Assembly (NCBI GenBank): GCA_036897445.1
Contig: JAYMTL010000159.1
Location: 1 to 44,168, forward strand
DNA from: Pelargonium tetragonum
Taxonomy: Eukaryota > Streptophyta > Magnoliopsida > Geraniales > Geraniaceae
Direction: 5' to 3'
Length of the DNA stretch: 44,168 nucleotides
Positions 12,480 through 25,870 of this stretch are shown one piece after another; positions within the stretch are counted from its first letter, which is position 1; each line of letters starts with the position of its first letter. The position numbers were made by a program, and so were the translations under genes. The notes under the pieces are model-generated. The model did no database searches, was not told the origin of the DNA, and worked only from the letters and a program-made list of their open reading frames with translations.

Positions 12480-13211
12480 ACAACCAACTAGAACTCTTCA
12501 GTAAACTATTAAACTACATTCCATAAGATAACTAATACTAAATACTATATTAATACATAATACAACAAGAAGTATGAAGTAATACACTAGCTGCTATAGC
12601 AAGAAGAAGGCAGGTATATATAATCATAATAAAGCTATAACAATACAGACTAAGAAGATACAGCTAGATCATAACAAATAACAAACAAGCCGAGAGTCTG
12701 GTAAATCAATTAAAAAAACAAGTAAAACATGCAAGTCAAAGTCAATAGGTGGTTATAGTGTATCTATACATGTTCTTTATACTATCAAAAATGAACTTCC
12801 TTCTGTTTCAGTCGGTAACAAGTACTGTTTCCTAATACCTACAAGGCTCCATCCTCCGATAAACACGAATACAATAAGAGGGTTGTACCTTAACAAAATG
12901 TACTATAACTTTATACACCTATTACTAGCTAATAAAAGACTTAATTAATAGGAATACCTAAAGAGTAAAACAACCTTTAGATTGAAGAACTATAAAATTA
13001 CATTACTATACTAGATAAGATAGATACAATACGTACAATAAGTACATTAAATCCTAACAAGATAACTAATATAGGAGGTATAGCAGCTAAGACTAACGAA
13101 GGTAGGAAGAGTACTGCAACAATTAGGAGAGAGGTAATGCAATTAAGGAAAGCACAAGTTAGTAAGAAGTCCGTGGTGGGTATAGGGGTAAAGAGTTGCT
13201 TGTTCCCTTGT
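12480..13211 (+). repeat. Low-complexity repeat family, copy 2 (direct)
   Basis: Strongly A-rich on the plus strand: about 63 A against 22 T in 12,601-12,720. It contains AAGTCAAAGTCAA near 12,734 followed by a GGTGGTTATAGTGTATC-type segment. The copy at 38.1 kb has AAGTCAAAGTCAAGAAGG followed by GGTGTTGTTATAGTGCATGC, and the inverted copy at 5.5 kb carries related words in the same order. The 3' part (12,996-13,211) holds a 72-codon stop-free frame rich in Lys, Arg, Thr, Ile and Ser, with no start codon of its own near the 5' end and no motif I recognise. Its look suggests former coding sequence, but the length is within what chance allows. It could be a low-complexity part of a retroelement or of a host gene. 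Confidence 0.42.
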
Positions 13212-15959
13212 TAGTTTCCAAATTACTTATACTTATAATAAGGAGGGACTTGGTAAAGAAAATAGAGTGTGTAGAAATCTGATCTTCCTGGTCCAGTATA
13301 AAGCGGGTAGTACACAGCTATTAATAAAATGAAAGAGGGTTATATAGGCTTTACGGGTGAATATTTTGCTTTTACAATTAGAGTTCCCCTTATTCCTTAA
13401 GGTAATAGGAGTGGCGTTCTCTTTTATCTTCTAACGAGGGAGCTCTTCAATGCTTGGTTATCTTGACAAAAAAAGGTATGTTCTTTATCTAAACAGGAAA
13501 TAAAACATACACAGAATCTTAATTAAAAGTTTGAGGTCGTGGATAAAAGACAGCCTTGCCTTTGCTTTTTTACATTTATATGAATCACTAAAAAAAGACT
13601 TAAAACTTCTTAATTGCTTATATAAACTAATGCGCTAGGTTTTTCGAGCTTAACTAAGAGTAAGATAGAGAGAGGACAATGTTCTTAAAGTTCTGTTCTT
13701 ACCTATATGAACTAATTCTACAACAACGTTATTAAAGATTTTTAGGATAATTTAGGTTTTTACAAGATAGAATTAGTAGTAAGGGGTAAACAAGGCATTT
13801 CTTGGAGTTTTTTTAGATTTGAGTATATAGGTGTTTTACAGGATGGGAGCTTTGCGAATTCCCTTTATTTAATATTAGATTTGGTATAGTTAAATCTTGG
13901 CAAGCAGTTCACCTTTTAACCCCCTAGTAGCTTCTCTTTTGAGAAACCCCATACATAGACGGTGTATAATTTGATAAAAAATAAGGTAGGACTTCTTCAA
14001 AACAAATAAGGGCCTTGTCCCTCCGATTAAGCGTTTCGGAAGTCTTAGTCAACCTAATAAAAGGATCCTCTATATCCAGTTTCTTGATCCAGGTCAAAGC
14101 TTCAAACTGAGTCTTTCTTATATATGGTACAAAAATGAGTCAGTCAATCGATCTGTTTTACTTGTTTTGGAACTGCTATGTACCTAACTTTCGAACCAAT
14201 TCTATTTATAGGGAGGAAACTTTATAAGTTAATAAGGGGTAAACCTCTAAAAAAACTAATTCATAAAAGGACATAAATGCCTTACTTACTAGTAAATTTA
14301 AGAACGAGATATCCCGGGGGAGGCTTTACTTTAGTTATTTTTTGCCGAGTAGAATCAGAATTGTACCAACTCCTTTAATACAATAAAAAAGATAATAAAA
14401 GGTATAAAACATGAAGGAAAGCTTAAAAAAGAAATATACAAATAAAAAAGCCCGACTCTATTAACATTTGGACTCCCAAAGCAGATACTAAGCTTTCAAA
14501 AACTCATAAATTAGAATACTATATATATAAAGCTGCCTTGAAGCAAATTTAATAGAAATTAAGAAAACCCAGCTTGGGATCCAACTTGCTCATTGACAAT
14601 GTAACATATATAACGATAAACAAAAGTCAAATTTAGAGAAAACTTTTTTTAATACTTATTCTACAGTACGTTTTTGCTCAGTTAAGGAATGCAGGGACGT
14701 GACAAAAGGAATTTGAGTTTTAAAGTGTATAGCTGCGTTCTTTTGCTAAGAGTACTCCTAGTAATTAAATTTGAATGGCATTATATATTTGCAAAGGGTA
14801 CCGTGTATAAGTATAAGGAATAACACAAAGCAGCATATCGGGTACAAGCACCTCAGCTAACTAGAGTATAATCGGGGTGCCCTATCTTAGTAATAATATC
14901 AGGAATCCTATATCCTCAAAAAGTGAATTTCTTTTTAAGGGGGTTTCCTCTAAAGCTAACTACAAAAAGTAATAAGTATATCTGAATAAGCTCCCTTAAT
15001 GTAATGACGGGACTCCTTGAGTGTCTAGATGCATGTACTTAATTTAAAAGTCGGGACTAGGACATAAGTATTCAGAAACCTAACAACTTACTTAACCGGT
15101 ATTGGGGTAAATTCAAATCCATTCCAACTGAGAACTGAAAATATAAGGAAAATACTGAGGATAAGTCTAGAAGGTTTTTTTTGTAATGCCTATTTAAGGT
15201 ATGCCACATCAACTGGACTGCTTTGTACGAGGAAAGAAGCCTCAAAATAGAAATGAAGTTCTGTATCATAGTATTCGTTTTTTGACTTTGGGATATAAAA
15301 AAGTCTTTGCATTTTCTAAATCTAAAAAACATGGGCTAATAAAGAAAGATTAAGGAGTAGGGGCTTCCCAATAGTTTTTATCCTTTTTTTTATACTACAG
15401 AGTGTTTTATTCACTCAGGTTAGTCAAAAATCGCCGATATTCTCGGCTATAAGAGCGAGCGTGGGGCTACGAAAAACGTAAGCTAAGAGTCTGAGTTTGA
15501 TTTTCCTTTCGGATAGCTATCTTAAGTAAAAAGGGACCTTTTTCTAAGGTATTACTGGCTGGGTTTTCTTAAAAAAGACGACTTTAAAAAAGAAGGCATC
15601 TTGGCCACTCAAAAGAAAGTTGATTGTGGTATAAAGTCCATGTTTTTCCGCAAAAGGGTTTCCCTAAGTGTATTGTATGATTTAGAACTGTGCACCATCT
15701 CTATAAAAAGGGAGTTTCAGATATAGGAAGCAAGCTTACGTTGTTCATAGTAAAGTGGACTAGAATATTGTTCCGGAAGATAATGGGTATGTTTAGTTGC
15801 TGATAACTAGCTTGGAGCGGTTCTTGGATCCTAAATTGCAAGCCCTGGTCATAAGTTAAAGGATTACTCATAAACTTGTGAGAAAAATTCTTAATTTAAA
15901 TAACTATAAGTAACAAGTCCGCACGGCCCCTTATAAAACCTCCTTTATCGTGTAGTACC
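13212..15959. other. Non-coding RIP-like stretch, nothing recognised
   Basis: No supportable gene. The minus-strand frame at 15,072-15,332 (86 codons) shows no motif. The stretch includes one member of the dispersed pair at 13,791-13,812. A small hairpin GCCGA-TATTC-TCGGC lies near 15,433-15,447 with no recognisable context. Confidence 0.6.
13791..13812 (+). repeat. Dispersed word, pair with 32,329-32,350
   Basis: CAAGGCATTTCTT, one differing base (G here, A in the partner), then GAGTTTTT: 21 of 22 positions agree with 32,329-32,350 on the same strand. Downstream similarity continues loosely (TTTAGATTTGAG here, AATTTGAG there). The single internal difference is a transition. The pair probably marks two copies of one decayed repeat, whose ends I cannot define. 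Confidence 0.5.
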
Positions 15960-16150
15960 CAGTATTTTATATTGAAAAAGAACTGACCTGGTAGGTGAAG
16001 ATATATCGTGGATAAGATATCAATCTCGGTACCAAGGGTTATAAATTCTTAGTCTTTTTGTGCCCATTTGGATACCATATGCTATAATGTTATCCGTTAA
16101 AAAGAGAATCTATCTTTTAAGTGTATCGTATGTAACCAGGGGATAAAAGT
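15960..16150 (+). mobile_element. Possible Gypsy-type LTR retrotransposon fossil, reverse transcriptase core
   Basis: The plus strand here, read loosely at the nucleotide level, resembles the Ty3/Gypsy reverse transcriptase core around the conserved Phe-Leu-Val and Pro-Phe-Gly motifs (about 16,046-16,072). This is followed by a segment like the Asn-Ala-Pro-Ala region (about 16,073-16,090), then a Leu-x-Arg-Glu-like word. The catalytic Asp-Asp box is not recognisable. No flanking long terminal repeats, gag, RNase H or integrase could be found. If real, it is a broken, heavily RIP-mutated and indel-ridden fossil with many breaks, old enough to have lost its ends. The match is weak and could be chance. 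Confidence 0.25.
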
Positions 16151-19100
16151 GGCAGCCCGGTATATATCAAAACAAGGAATAACCAGGATAAGAGCTTTAG
16201 TTAACCACCTATATTCTATATAAAGAAAAAGTGCTTCTGAAACCCTTGAATTATTCCATAACATAACCAGCACTATTAGAGACAGGGTATAAAGTTTAGC
16301 TTATAGGTTTCTCTTGCACAGCTGGGATATTCTGGCGGAAGTACTGATTGACAAAAGGACTTTTGGATAAACTTTTAAAGAATTCTAAACAGATAGACCC
16401 GTAAATACGAATAGGAAGGCATGTCAAATCGATTTTATAATAGCGTTTCCTAATTATAAGTATTAAAAAAATTGAAAAAGTAGAAAAGAATTCCATTTTC
16501 CATTACAGTACGTTAACCCCAGTAAGGGACTTCTATAAAACTTACTTTGCGAAGCCTCCTTTTTATGAAGGAAATTCGGAAAGACCCCTTTCCAGAAAGA
16601 GTAAATTCAAATAAATTGCAGCTGGGTCGTGCTTTTTTATATACAAGATTACTCTTTTACATTATGTTACATTAGGTATAAGTATAACCCCTGAAACTTC
16701 ACAGTATTACCTGTAATCTAGTAATTCAGATTAGTGAACAAAGGATGCTAAGAAAGGATCTCTTTCCTATAAGGGGGCTAAAGGAAAGGAATCCTAGGAA
16801 AATAGAACAAACCCGCTTAGTTTCGCTCTTAACTTCAACGACTTTTACTGGACTAACAAATAAGTAAAAAGAATTAGAACCCTCTAAAGGATATCCGCAT
16901 GGGCTTATAAAAAGCTTTTTTGATTATCTCTTGCTCCAACTACGAAGGGGCTCGCCTCTTTACCGCTTATAATTATTATCTTCCGGATATATTAGGCGTA
17001 GCTTGCTTATTTTAACACACGGGTATCCCTGGAATACGCTATTTCTCATATAATATTTTGTTCGGTCTTTTTACGAGACTTTTCCGGCGAATCTTTTAGT
17101 ATTAGTATGAAATTTCTTTGGTTGCCAAGGATTAAATGCGATTTTTTCTCGAGCAGCATATTAAAATATTAAGTAGGTACTAGCATCTCCTCCCTTAGCT
17201 TAATAGAAATTTATATAGGAAACCCCAGCCAAAGAGCTCTAGAGCAATTAATTCCAGAATAAAAAAGATCCTAATAGCTAAGTTAATTTCTTTTTCTAAG
17301 TAATAGGGCTTCCCCTTCTTTATTAGAGCCGTAAGTATAAGATTTATGGATTTCTAATAGTTTTGCAGAGCAAGTCTGGGATCAAATAAACAAAGTTTTT
17401 ATAATAAATGCTTTTTGGAGTAGTCTTCCTGTTTCTTTATTTGTTACTACTCTCCCCAGTTAACTGTAAAATCTATGCACTAAACTTTTATAGTTTTTGC
17501 TTTATTGACCTCAGCGGAAATTAACCTCACTTTACTATTACTCATTTGGAAATTAAAAACCAAAAAAGCAAGGGCTTAGAAAAACACTAAATTTAATTCC
17601 AGTTTACAAACAAAGAGTTCTCAAAAGATACCCACTCTTTCTTGACTCTACTCGAAAATTCTAAAATTAAAGAGGAGAACTGATCAAAGAACGAGTTCTA
17701 TATCTCAAGTGTGAAAGCCCTCTTATTATAAAAAGCATGTGATGCTGCTCGGCCCTTGTTTAGAACTTATACTAATTTAGGGATTCCCAAGAGGCAACTT
17801 ACTTACTTGAAAAGCTTCTACCCCCACATCTAATCTAAAAATACAACTTCACGCTATTCCGAGGGTAACCCTTAAGTACCGCCTATAAACTCAAACTTCA
17901 GTTCCATAAAACAAAATTTTAACTTAAGGAACAGTTTAATAAGGGCTGCCTTCTTCTCTACCTAGCAAAAGCCGGAAATAACTAATACCTTAATGGACCC
18001 CTTTTTGTACCAGCTTACTAACTAAATAGAGTATAGCATTATATAGGAACCGGACTGAAACCTCTTGATACTAAATACTGACTAGTCGAATAGACTATAA
18101 AAATCTTCTATGTAAAAAATTTGCCATGTTATGGGCCAGGGCCTTTGACTTGCTAAGGACCCCCTTTAAGAAGGACTTAGTAAAACCCTTTAAGGGGTAC
18201 TATAAACAGCATACAAGGATTCACTTTGGCAGTTCTTAGCACTTTTTGTAATCATACATAACAAGCTAAAAAAGGAGTACTAACCTTTAGGTAAAGTTTT
18301 GGGGTTGCTGAGACTTTGTCAAAAGGAAAGACTGACGAAAGAAAAACCTGGCAAGTTCTAGCCCCATGACAGCTTTTAGAAAGGAAAGATCCAGTCGAGT
18401 TTCATTTGACTCTAGGTTTCTTGATTATTTTAGTATTTGATATAAAAATCCCTCACGGCCTTCCCGGTAAATCTTAGGAACTTCTTATTAGTTATGTTAT
18501 ATAAATGTACATATAAATCTATTTGAAAAACTCTAAAAGCGAGAAAGATAAAAGGGGAGGTGCGGAGCCACTCGCTTGCGGGTGTTAAGAGCAGAACTTT
18601 AGAGGAATAGTCCAGGTTCGGGTACAAAAAGTGCTTTACTATAGAAGAGCAAATCCCGTTATTTTTACTACAAGGACTTTGTTAATGGCTAAGCTAACAA
18701 ACCTCTGATACGCCTGCTTATATTAAGCATAAAACGTACCTGGAAGTTAGAGAAAGAATTTAAAAAGCTTACCCTAGAAAACTCCCTAAAGAATTGTCCG
18801 GAGCTCTACAAAAAGCTTAAAAAGACCTCAGATTTAGCAGCCAAAAGAGGACCCCGATTAAGACTCCCCATTTACTATCCCAGACCCAGAGACTCTAAAC
18901 CAAGCCGTAAAAAATCCCTTCCTTTACGGATCGCCGCTCTAGCTGTTAAATTTCCTTTTGTTTTAGACTGCATTTGTTCGGACTAAAAAGTAAGAGAAAA
19001 ACCTTCCCATATGTCATATCCCGTTTTTAACCTAGCTATAGTATAAGAAAACCGAAGTAGTAGTTTAGAGTTTCTTATTTCCCGTTAATTAGAATTTGGG

Positions 19101-22100
19101 AGGTTGGCCGGGCACAATAACAAGAAGAAAATAACAGCACCCCTTTAGCTCTAGATTGGATTTGTCTTTACCGGAAACTGACTCTTCCTTGGGGTTAGAA
19201 AAACCTTTTGTCTTGTAAACCCGTGTAGGGTAGGTCTCAAAATGCAGGAAAAAGCTTCCTAGTTTTATAGTATTCCACTAGTTCGTATTTCCGATTACAA
19301 GAGGCTGTAGGGTGTTCCTTTTATATTTGACCTCTTTTCCATGTTTCATATATTTTAAAGGATTAATTCCTTGCTTTTCAATCTAAAAGACATTTGGAAC
19401 CTTTGACTTATCTAGCAGAAATAACTATTTTAGGTAATGTAGGATAGTACATATCATACGGGGCTCTCTTTCAGAACACAGGACTTTTTCGGTATGTCCC
19501 ATAAAAAAATTCTGCTACTTCCCCTTATGGGAAAAACTACTTTTAACCGATTACCCCTAGCATAGGAAGATAGCCTAGGCTTTTATGTATATCTTTTCAT
19601 TTTCGTTATTCTGGGCCAGTCAAGAAAGAAAAGCTTGGGAATATTTACTTATAGTTTAGTTTGCAAGGTTTTAAGTTCTTATAATAGGTTTTTTCTTTAT
19701 CCCAAGGTAAAGCTCTGCTAAGCCTTAACTTCATGTAGTTTTTATAATCGAATGTTTCATAGTGGGGCCTTTACTCCTAGAACAATATTCCAAAAACTTG
19801 CTTTTAAGAGGGAAGTCTCCTAATCTTCTGTATATATAAAAAAGAGGTTGCTAAAGCTCCCCGGCACCACTTTGGCATATGCATTACTTTAAAAAAGAAT
19901 TAAAGGTTGCTGTCATTTTTATTCTTTTGAGTGTAGCTATAAAGGTCTCCTCCGGTATTGCTAAGTACTTCTTCAAGGTTACTTTGCTTTTGGGTTATAA
20001 TTATAAAACTTACATAACTTTTTTTGTATTTAAGACGGGGATTTTTCGAAATTTAAGGGATCCCTAATTTAGGTCTAAGAAGATTTTAGATGTTCCAAGG
20101 TAAGCATTTCCTATATCCCTAAGCGCCCCCTTTCCAATATAAGCTATGCCACAAAGTTTTTATTAAAGAATTGACTTCAATTTAGTAGTACGTAATGCTT
20201 AAGAGATGCCCCTAAAAAAGCACGAAAATGGATGTGGTTAAGTACAAGTAACTAAATTCCAATCACAAAATGAATTTAACGGAGTACTATCCAATCTAAG
20301 AGGAGGCCTCTTTTCTCTCGCTAAGCCAATTTCTCAGACAATTCCAAGTTTACTTTTAGAGCCGCGCATTACAAACCTCACCTATAAGTAGAAAAGTTTA
20401 TGTATCTCATTTTTTTAAGTAAGGAAAAGCTTTCAGATTTTCAATTTCTCGAGATGAGCCCTAATTTATAAACAAGTCTTTTTGTGATATATCCTTAGAG
20501 CCTACCACTACTACGCTTAGTCAATATATTGATATTTATGTGATTATAATTCCTTAGACAAAGGGCGTTACTGTATTCCCGGGAAGTTTCCTATAAGTCA
20601 AATGAGTGCTGAAAAGTCTTTGTATCTTATTACTAGAGGCCCCCTTTTCGTTTATAATACTTTGCTTTTCCAAACTTTAACTTCGATTCGTAAAGGTTGC
20701 CTGGGAGAGTACTGCTAGGAGCACAAGCTAAGAATAAAAATGTTAATTTATTTGTAGAATTAGGAAGAAAAAATTCTTTTTAGATTAAGAAAATACGCAA
20801 ACTCGTGTACGTTCTATAGCCAGCTCCTTTCTGTCCGGTATTAGACTGAAAATAGGCTCCAAGATTCACTGTATATAATCTTCCTTTTAGCAGCATACCT
20901 TACGCGACTCTCCAGTACTATAGGAATTGGTAAATCCTGTACGAGAGACGAATCTTAAAATTTGATACGAATTTCACAAGACGGCTCCCTCTGGCTCAAG
21001 CTCTAATTCGTGTAACTTCCATGGCTAGCTTCTTTTAAATATTCTGTGTTTTTGGAATTCAGTAATGTCTCATCTCAAAAAGGATAGCATTAAGTGGCAG
21101 TGGTTTATCCTTCTCCATTTGATATCTTTACAGCGCATCTTAGTACGATTTCGCAAGGGACGATTAAAGTTTAAAGGAGCTCTCTTATAGTTTAACAGAC
21201 CTAGGAATGAAAGTCTATAAAAGGGGAGCCCTGTGTCTTCACTAGAATAGCTAGGAAATTTCCAGGCTAACCCAGTAAAGGATTTCGGGGCCATTCTTAA
21301 AGCGGTTCTTTACGGAAGGCTTTTTCAAATACTAGTACTAAAAAGGTATAGCTTCAAATTTCAGAAATTCAGGATAAGGAAAAAGCTATAACAAAAAGTG
21401 GCGAGGGATCTTTCGTAGTATATCCGCGGCTGAGGGAGTTTTTTCTTAATTTATTAAACTAAACAGAATGCCTTAGTCTTTTCTTGTATTTAACCCGCTA
21501 ACTTTAGAGTTTAGGTAGTTAAGCTTCTTACCGGGATTTTATGCTTAGGTATTTTTTATAGGCGAAACCCGGGGCCTCTCTATTTGACAAGTAAGTTCTT
21601 AGCTAGAAGACTTCCCGAGGTTATAATCTACGGTACCATGAAACGATACCCATTAACCATAAGAGCAGTTACTTTATCCAGTACATCTTCTACTAAACTA
21701 ATGAATGGACGTAGTATCCCGTTTTGTAATTGGAATCATCTATATATATATATACTTTCCGGAAATAATCGTTGAATAAAATGGAAAGCCTTTAGAGGAA
21801 GCCCTCGATGATAAAAAGGGGTCTACATAAGAGTGCCAAAAGCGCGTTATATCACACGAAAACTGCCCTAAAATCTTAATACATACATTCTGCAAATTGG
21901 CTAAGAGAGATTATGCAATGAAATTAACGATTATCCCGGGACATTCTATCTAAATTTGTTAAATTCTAACTTTTATATTAACAAAAATCTCCGCAAGTCT
22001 TTAGGGAAAAAGTCATAGTCTTAATGTTTATAAAGGCAAATCCTTTTCGAGTAGCGAAGCGGGGTTAGGGCTAGTAATTAGGATCTCAATATTTTTAGTT

Positions 22101-25100
22101 GGAGGGCCTATGACTTCCGCATTACTATAAGCTTTCAAGCATCCAAGACATAGTGTCGGAATAGATTTAAAATAAAATCTAGTGAGTTAAACTATAAAGC
22201 GTAGGAAAAGAAACTCTAATAGCAGTGTCATATTTATTAAGTTAAGTACGTATTCGAGTTCCGTTACTTCTGACTAAACCTAGGAACTCCGACATCAAGT
22301 ACATAGTTTCTCTACTAATCTAGAAACCGAATTCAGAATGAAATTAAGTAATTAAAGCATTTCTTAATCTTAAAGAGTTTTCACCAAAAAGAAAAAGGCA
22401 CCTACGAGAAATTTCTCTTAGACCTCAAATAATAAGATGAAGTCAACAGCAATGCTTACCCTAAATATAAGCAATCTTGGTCCAAACTCTTTGCCCTGCC
22501 CCGTATTTACAAAGGAGAAACTCCCCTCGAAAGCAACCCTATTGAGTGAAAGGAAACCCTATAAATAAATATTCCGTGGCATTTCATAAGTAGTGACTTG
22601 GCTATAGGACCCTTGAATTATTATACAAAGCAACACCATCATGGACTCTAAAGTGCGTTATAGGTCACGTAAATAGCCTTAGAAAAGTTTAACATAAAAT
22701 ATCATAAGGATACTCTGACTCTTATTTCGGTGTAAAACTTTGAAAAGTTCGGAAAGCCTAATACACCCGAACAGTAACGCTTTGCTCTATCAATCACTAA
22801 AACGCGTAATACTTTACGAATTTTTTGCATGGGGAACTTACAATTGTAGCAGGCAGAAATTGAAATTTACTAAACCTAAGAGGAACCTGCTACCTAGGAG
22901 AGTATAAAAACGCCCACTCACAAATAAACTAATTCTGAACACTTGAAAGCAATTTAAGCGGGCTTCCTAGGTTAAACTGGGTTAAAAAAAGACCTGGATA
23001 CCTTGGTATACCAGAGAGTATTAATACGACTCTTCTAACTTTTCTAAAATCTCGTGCAAAAATGAAGTATAGAAGAAGCCTTTATTATTACTAGGTTTGC
23101 TTGTAAAAACGTAAAAATTTATATAAGATTTCTGCAAGGTTTTTTTAAGAAAAGCCACTAGAGAGCCCGAGAATCCTCTCTAGGTTGCAGAGATTTCAAA
23201 ATGAACGACTTGCGCGAGAACCTCGTAATACTTATTATCTTATTAGGACTTACTAGGGGAATTCACTTCAGTAGGAGATTATAACAAAGGATATAAAAAG
23301 GAATCCAAATAGGAATAGGATCTATGCTTAGCTTTTCGGGTATAGGAGGAATCACTTAGATAGAATAGACTCTTGTTTAGTATCTATTTTCTTTATAATA
23401 AAGTCTAAAATAACCCTTACTATTTCCCATCTGAGCAATCCGTATTATAACAAATTAGAATTTGTTGGTTCAAACCCTACTAAATATTTTTTGGTTAAAA
23501 GAAAACTAACTTACAAGAGTGTCTAAGTATTGGACTACTTCTATATCTTTTTAATTCAGGCTCTTTGCGGCACGGAGAATTCCTCATTTATTTGGCGTTG
23601 TTGGTTTCGTTAAGGCCACTAATTTCGCGGGTTATCCTATGTCGGATATCCTGCTTTGGAACTAGAAAAAGAAATTTATATACTACCCAATTAATCCGTA
23701 CCTTTAAATGCATTTCTTTACAGGAGACTCTTGTGCTTTTCATTTTTATATACTTATAATACCCAAAAAGTTTCCTTATACTCACTCCTATTACGTTTTA
23801 ACAGTTCAAAAAGTAGGCTTCGCGACCACGGCCTCCTCCTATTTAGAGTAGGCGTAGGTTTCTGACAATTCAATTTTGGACTAGAAGTTTTTTTTTCAAT
23901 AAACAATTAAAGTGGGGAGTGGAGTAACTTTCTATTCTAGATCTTTACTTCATATCAACCTTAAAATTACACCTATAAATTATAAAATAAAAAGAGTTCT
24001 TTATAAAATTCGCAGTTTGGCCGGGGAAGCATTCTTTATTAGGGGGTCCTTTTTTTTTTAGCTACCTTTTTATAATTAGTTCTGAATCTCAGTTTAATGA
24101 CTAAAGTACTCTTATTCCGGTGAATACGAAAAATAAGGAGAGCCCCCCTTTGATTTGATCTAAGATTCAAAGAGGTTTCCGTGTGTATCACAAAGCTCCA
24201 AGTTTATTTAATTAAAGCTTCTAAATGCCTAGACCTAATTGTTAAAATTTTTGTATCCTAAGAGATAAAAGAGTAGAAAATCAAATAATGTATCTTAAGT
24301 CTTAGCAGGGTTCCAGGTTGGGATTAGGGGTAATAAAGGGTAGTTTCCTTCTGTACCTATAGTTATAGCCGGAGCTTGCGGCTCTATAGTCTGCGCTTTC
24401 CAGAATAAACCAAAAGACAAAGGCTGGGTTATGAATTCAAAATGGTTTTAAGATTTTCTTACTCATAGTGCTACCCTGCAATACGGTTTAGTTGGGGATC
24501 CCACTAAGTGATTGGGGGGAATTCTTTTACGAGTAAAACCCTTTCTTCTAGAACTCCGAATAGAGGTCTTAGACTATTCCTATTTGATGTGGATTTAGAC
24601 AAGATTTTTATCAGATATAATATATAAGTGACTTTAAAAATTACCTGGAACGGAAACACCCCTTAAACTAAGTATCTTACTGCACTTCTCCCCACTTATT
24701 ATTTATTTAATATTTAACGAAAATAATAAAAGAGGTTAAGGTAAAAAGGAAGCTTTCAGTCATAACACATCAACTCGAGAAAACTCTACTAACTAAAAGT
24801 AAAAACGTGGGAATTCTTAGATATCCGCTACCTTCTGAGCCTCTAATTTCTATTTTAAATCAAAGATCGAATGCACCCATATCCTTAGGTTCAAGTCAAA
24901 AGTTCCCGGCAGGAGAACACTAAAAAAGCTAAGAACTAAAAGAGTCGCTGCCTGTGCGGTTTTCTAAGTATAACTAAAGAGACTCTTAACTGGGGCCTAG
25001 CCTATAAAGCAATAAGAAGGTTGTCAAAAAGAAATGAAACGTAGTACTATATTACTTAATAAAATCTAGCCTTAGTCCACTATACGAATATTTTTAAGCA

Positions 25101-25589
25101 ATAAACCCTCCATGTGCGGGGTCTTGGATCTGGCAAGGAATTTCTTTTACTTTTGTATTTTGTATAAAGAACCACCTTTTACTACTAAGATACGGGGGCA
25201 ACTTGAGTTTATCTTACTGGGATATTATGCAATTGTTAAAAAAATTATGAATTATATAGGAAAATCCGCTGTAAAGAAGTAAACAGGCTTAATTCAAAGA
25301 GAGCTCTAAAGTACTTAGGCCTTATATAAGCAAGTAAAGTCAAAGTTTTGGGGAAACTTCCTTAAGCAAAGAGTGATCCTTTTACCTGTCTTTATCAGGG
25401 CCCTGAAGTCTAGTAGGGGTTGTATAAAAAAGGAAGAGTAAGATATTTTTAGTTTTAGGTGGCTGCTCAAGTTTATAAAGATCCCTGCTCTACAGGATTT
25501 GTATAAGTCGAGAAAAGGTACCACCCGCTAACTAGAAAACAGGAGAACTCACTCCCTATTCTAGCTGTTCATCCGTTAGAAAGAATAAC
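16151..25589. other. Long non-coding RIP-like stretch, nothing recognised
   Basis: Over 9 kb without a supportable gene. The open frames at 16,296-16,496, 18,430-18,627, 19,879-20,067, 21,070-21,294, 21,584-21,775, 23,565-23,785 (two antiparallel frames over the same bases) and 25,315-25,524 have at most 74 codons and no motif. GC at 20,101-20,400 is 36%, with moderate RIP indices (TpA/ApT about 1.35, the other index about 1.0). A short TA run lies at 21,740-21,754. An imperfect hairpin TATAGCCG...CGGCTCTATA lies near 24,365-24,389. The 18-base repeat word at 19,194 is listed separately. Confidence 0.6.
19194..19211 (+). repeat. 18-base exact repeat GTTAGAAAAACCTTTTGT, copy 1
   Basis: Identical to 29,598-29,615 on the same strand. 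Both copies are preceded within 20 bases by a CTTCC word and followed within about 10 bases by TAAACC or TTAACC, so the similarity is a little longer than the exact core. A shorter relative (AGAAAACCTTTTGTC) is at 9,118-9,132. These may be pieces of one decayed dispersed repeat. By itself an 18-base match is only mildly unexpected in this composition. Confidence 0.4.
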
Positions 25590-25870
25590 TTATCTCTATC
25601 CTATAAGGTTATATCCTCCTTTTCGATAAGAGGGAACAAGAGGGTTATTATTGTCTAGTAATAATATCCTATACAAGATAAAAAAGACTATATACACTTT
25701 TCTTTTTATTACTATCTAGAAAATGACTCACAAAAAAGCCTAAGTTATAAGGCAGAGGAGGCTATAGATAAGAAAGTTATATGTCCCTATAAGAAGAATT
25801 TAGCCTTAAAGGTATGAAGAAGAAACAAGCTATGCATAAAGTATGAGCAAGAGGTTTCCCCTTTTAGGCT
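25590..25870 (+). repeat. Purine-rich tract with a short open frame, unrecognised
   Basis: A-rich on the plus strand (about 49 A to 29 T in 25,741-25,860). A stop-free plus-strand frame of about 50 codons begins near 25,665 and reads as a charged segment rich in Lys, Glu, Asp and Tyr. It looks more like coding sequence than its surroundings, but I recognise no domain. It resembles the other A-rich tracts only in general composition. A decayed host gene, a transposase terminal part or a retroelement region are all possible. Confidence 0.25.

Noticed and set aside
21735-21775. Minus-strand Tyr-Ile-Asp-Asp reading, like a reverse transcriptase catalytic box
   Set aside because: It arises from a TA microsatellite run. 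The neighbouring codons do not match the expected conserved residues and no other RT motif is in range.
23455-23485. GTTGGTTCAAACCCTAC, a good B-box match with nearby T run
   Set aside because: Four of five T-stem pairs form, but no A box or cloverleaf upstream. Such words are expected by chance in sequence that keeps TC, CC and GG steps.
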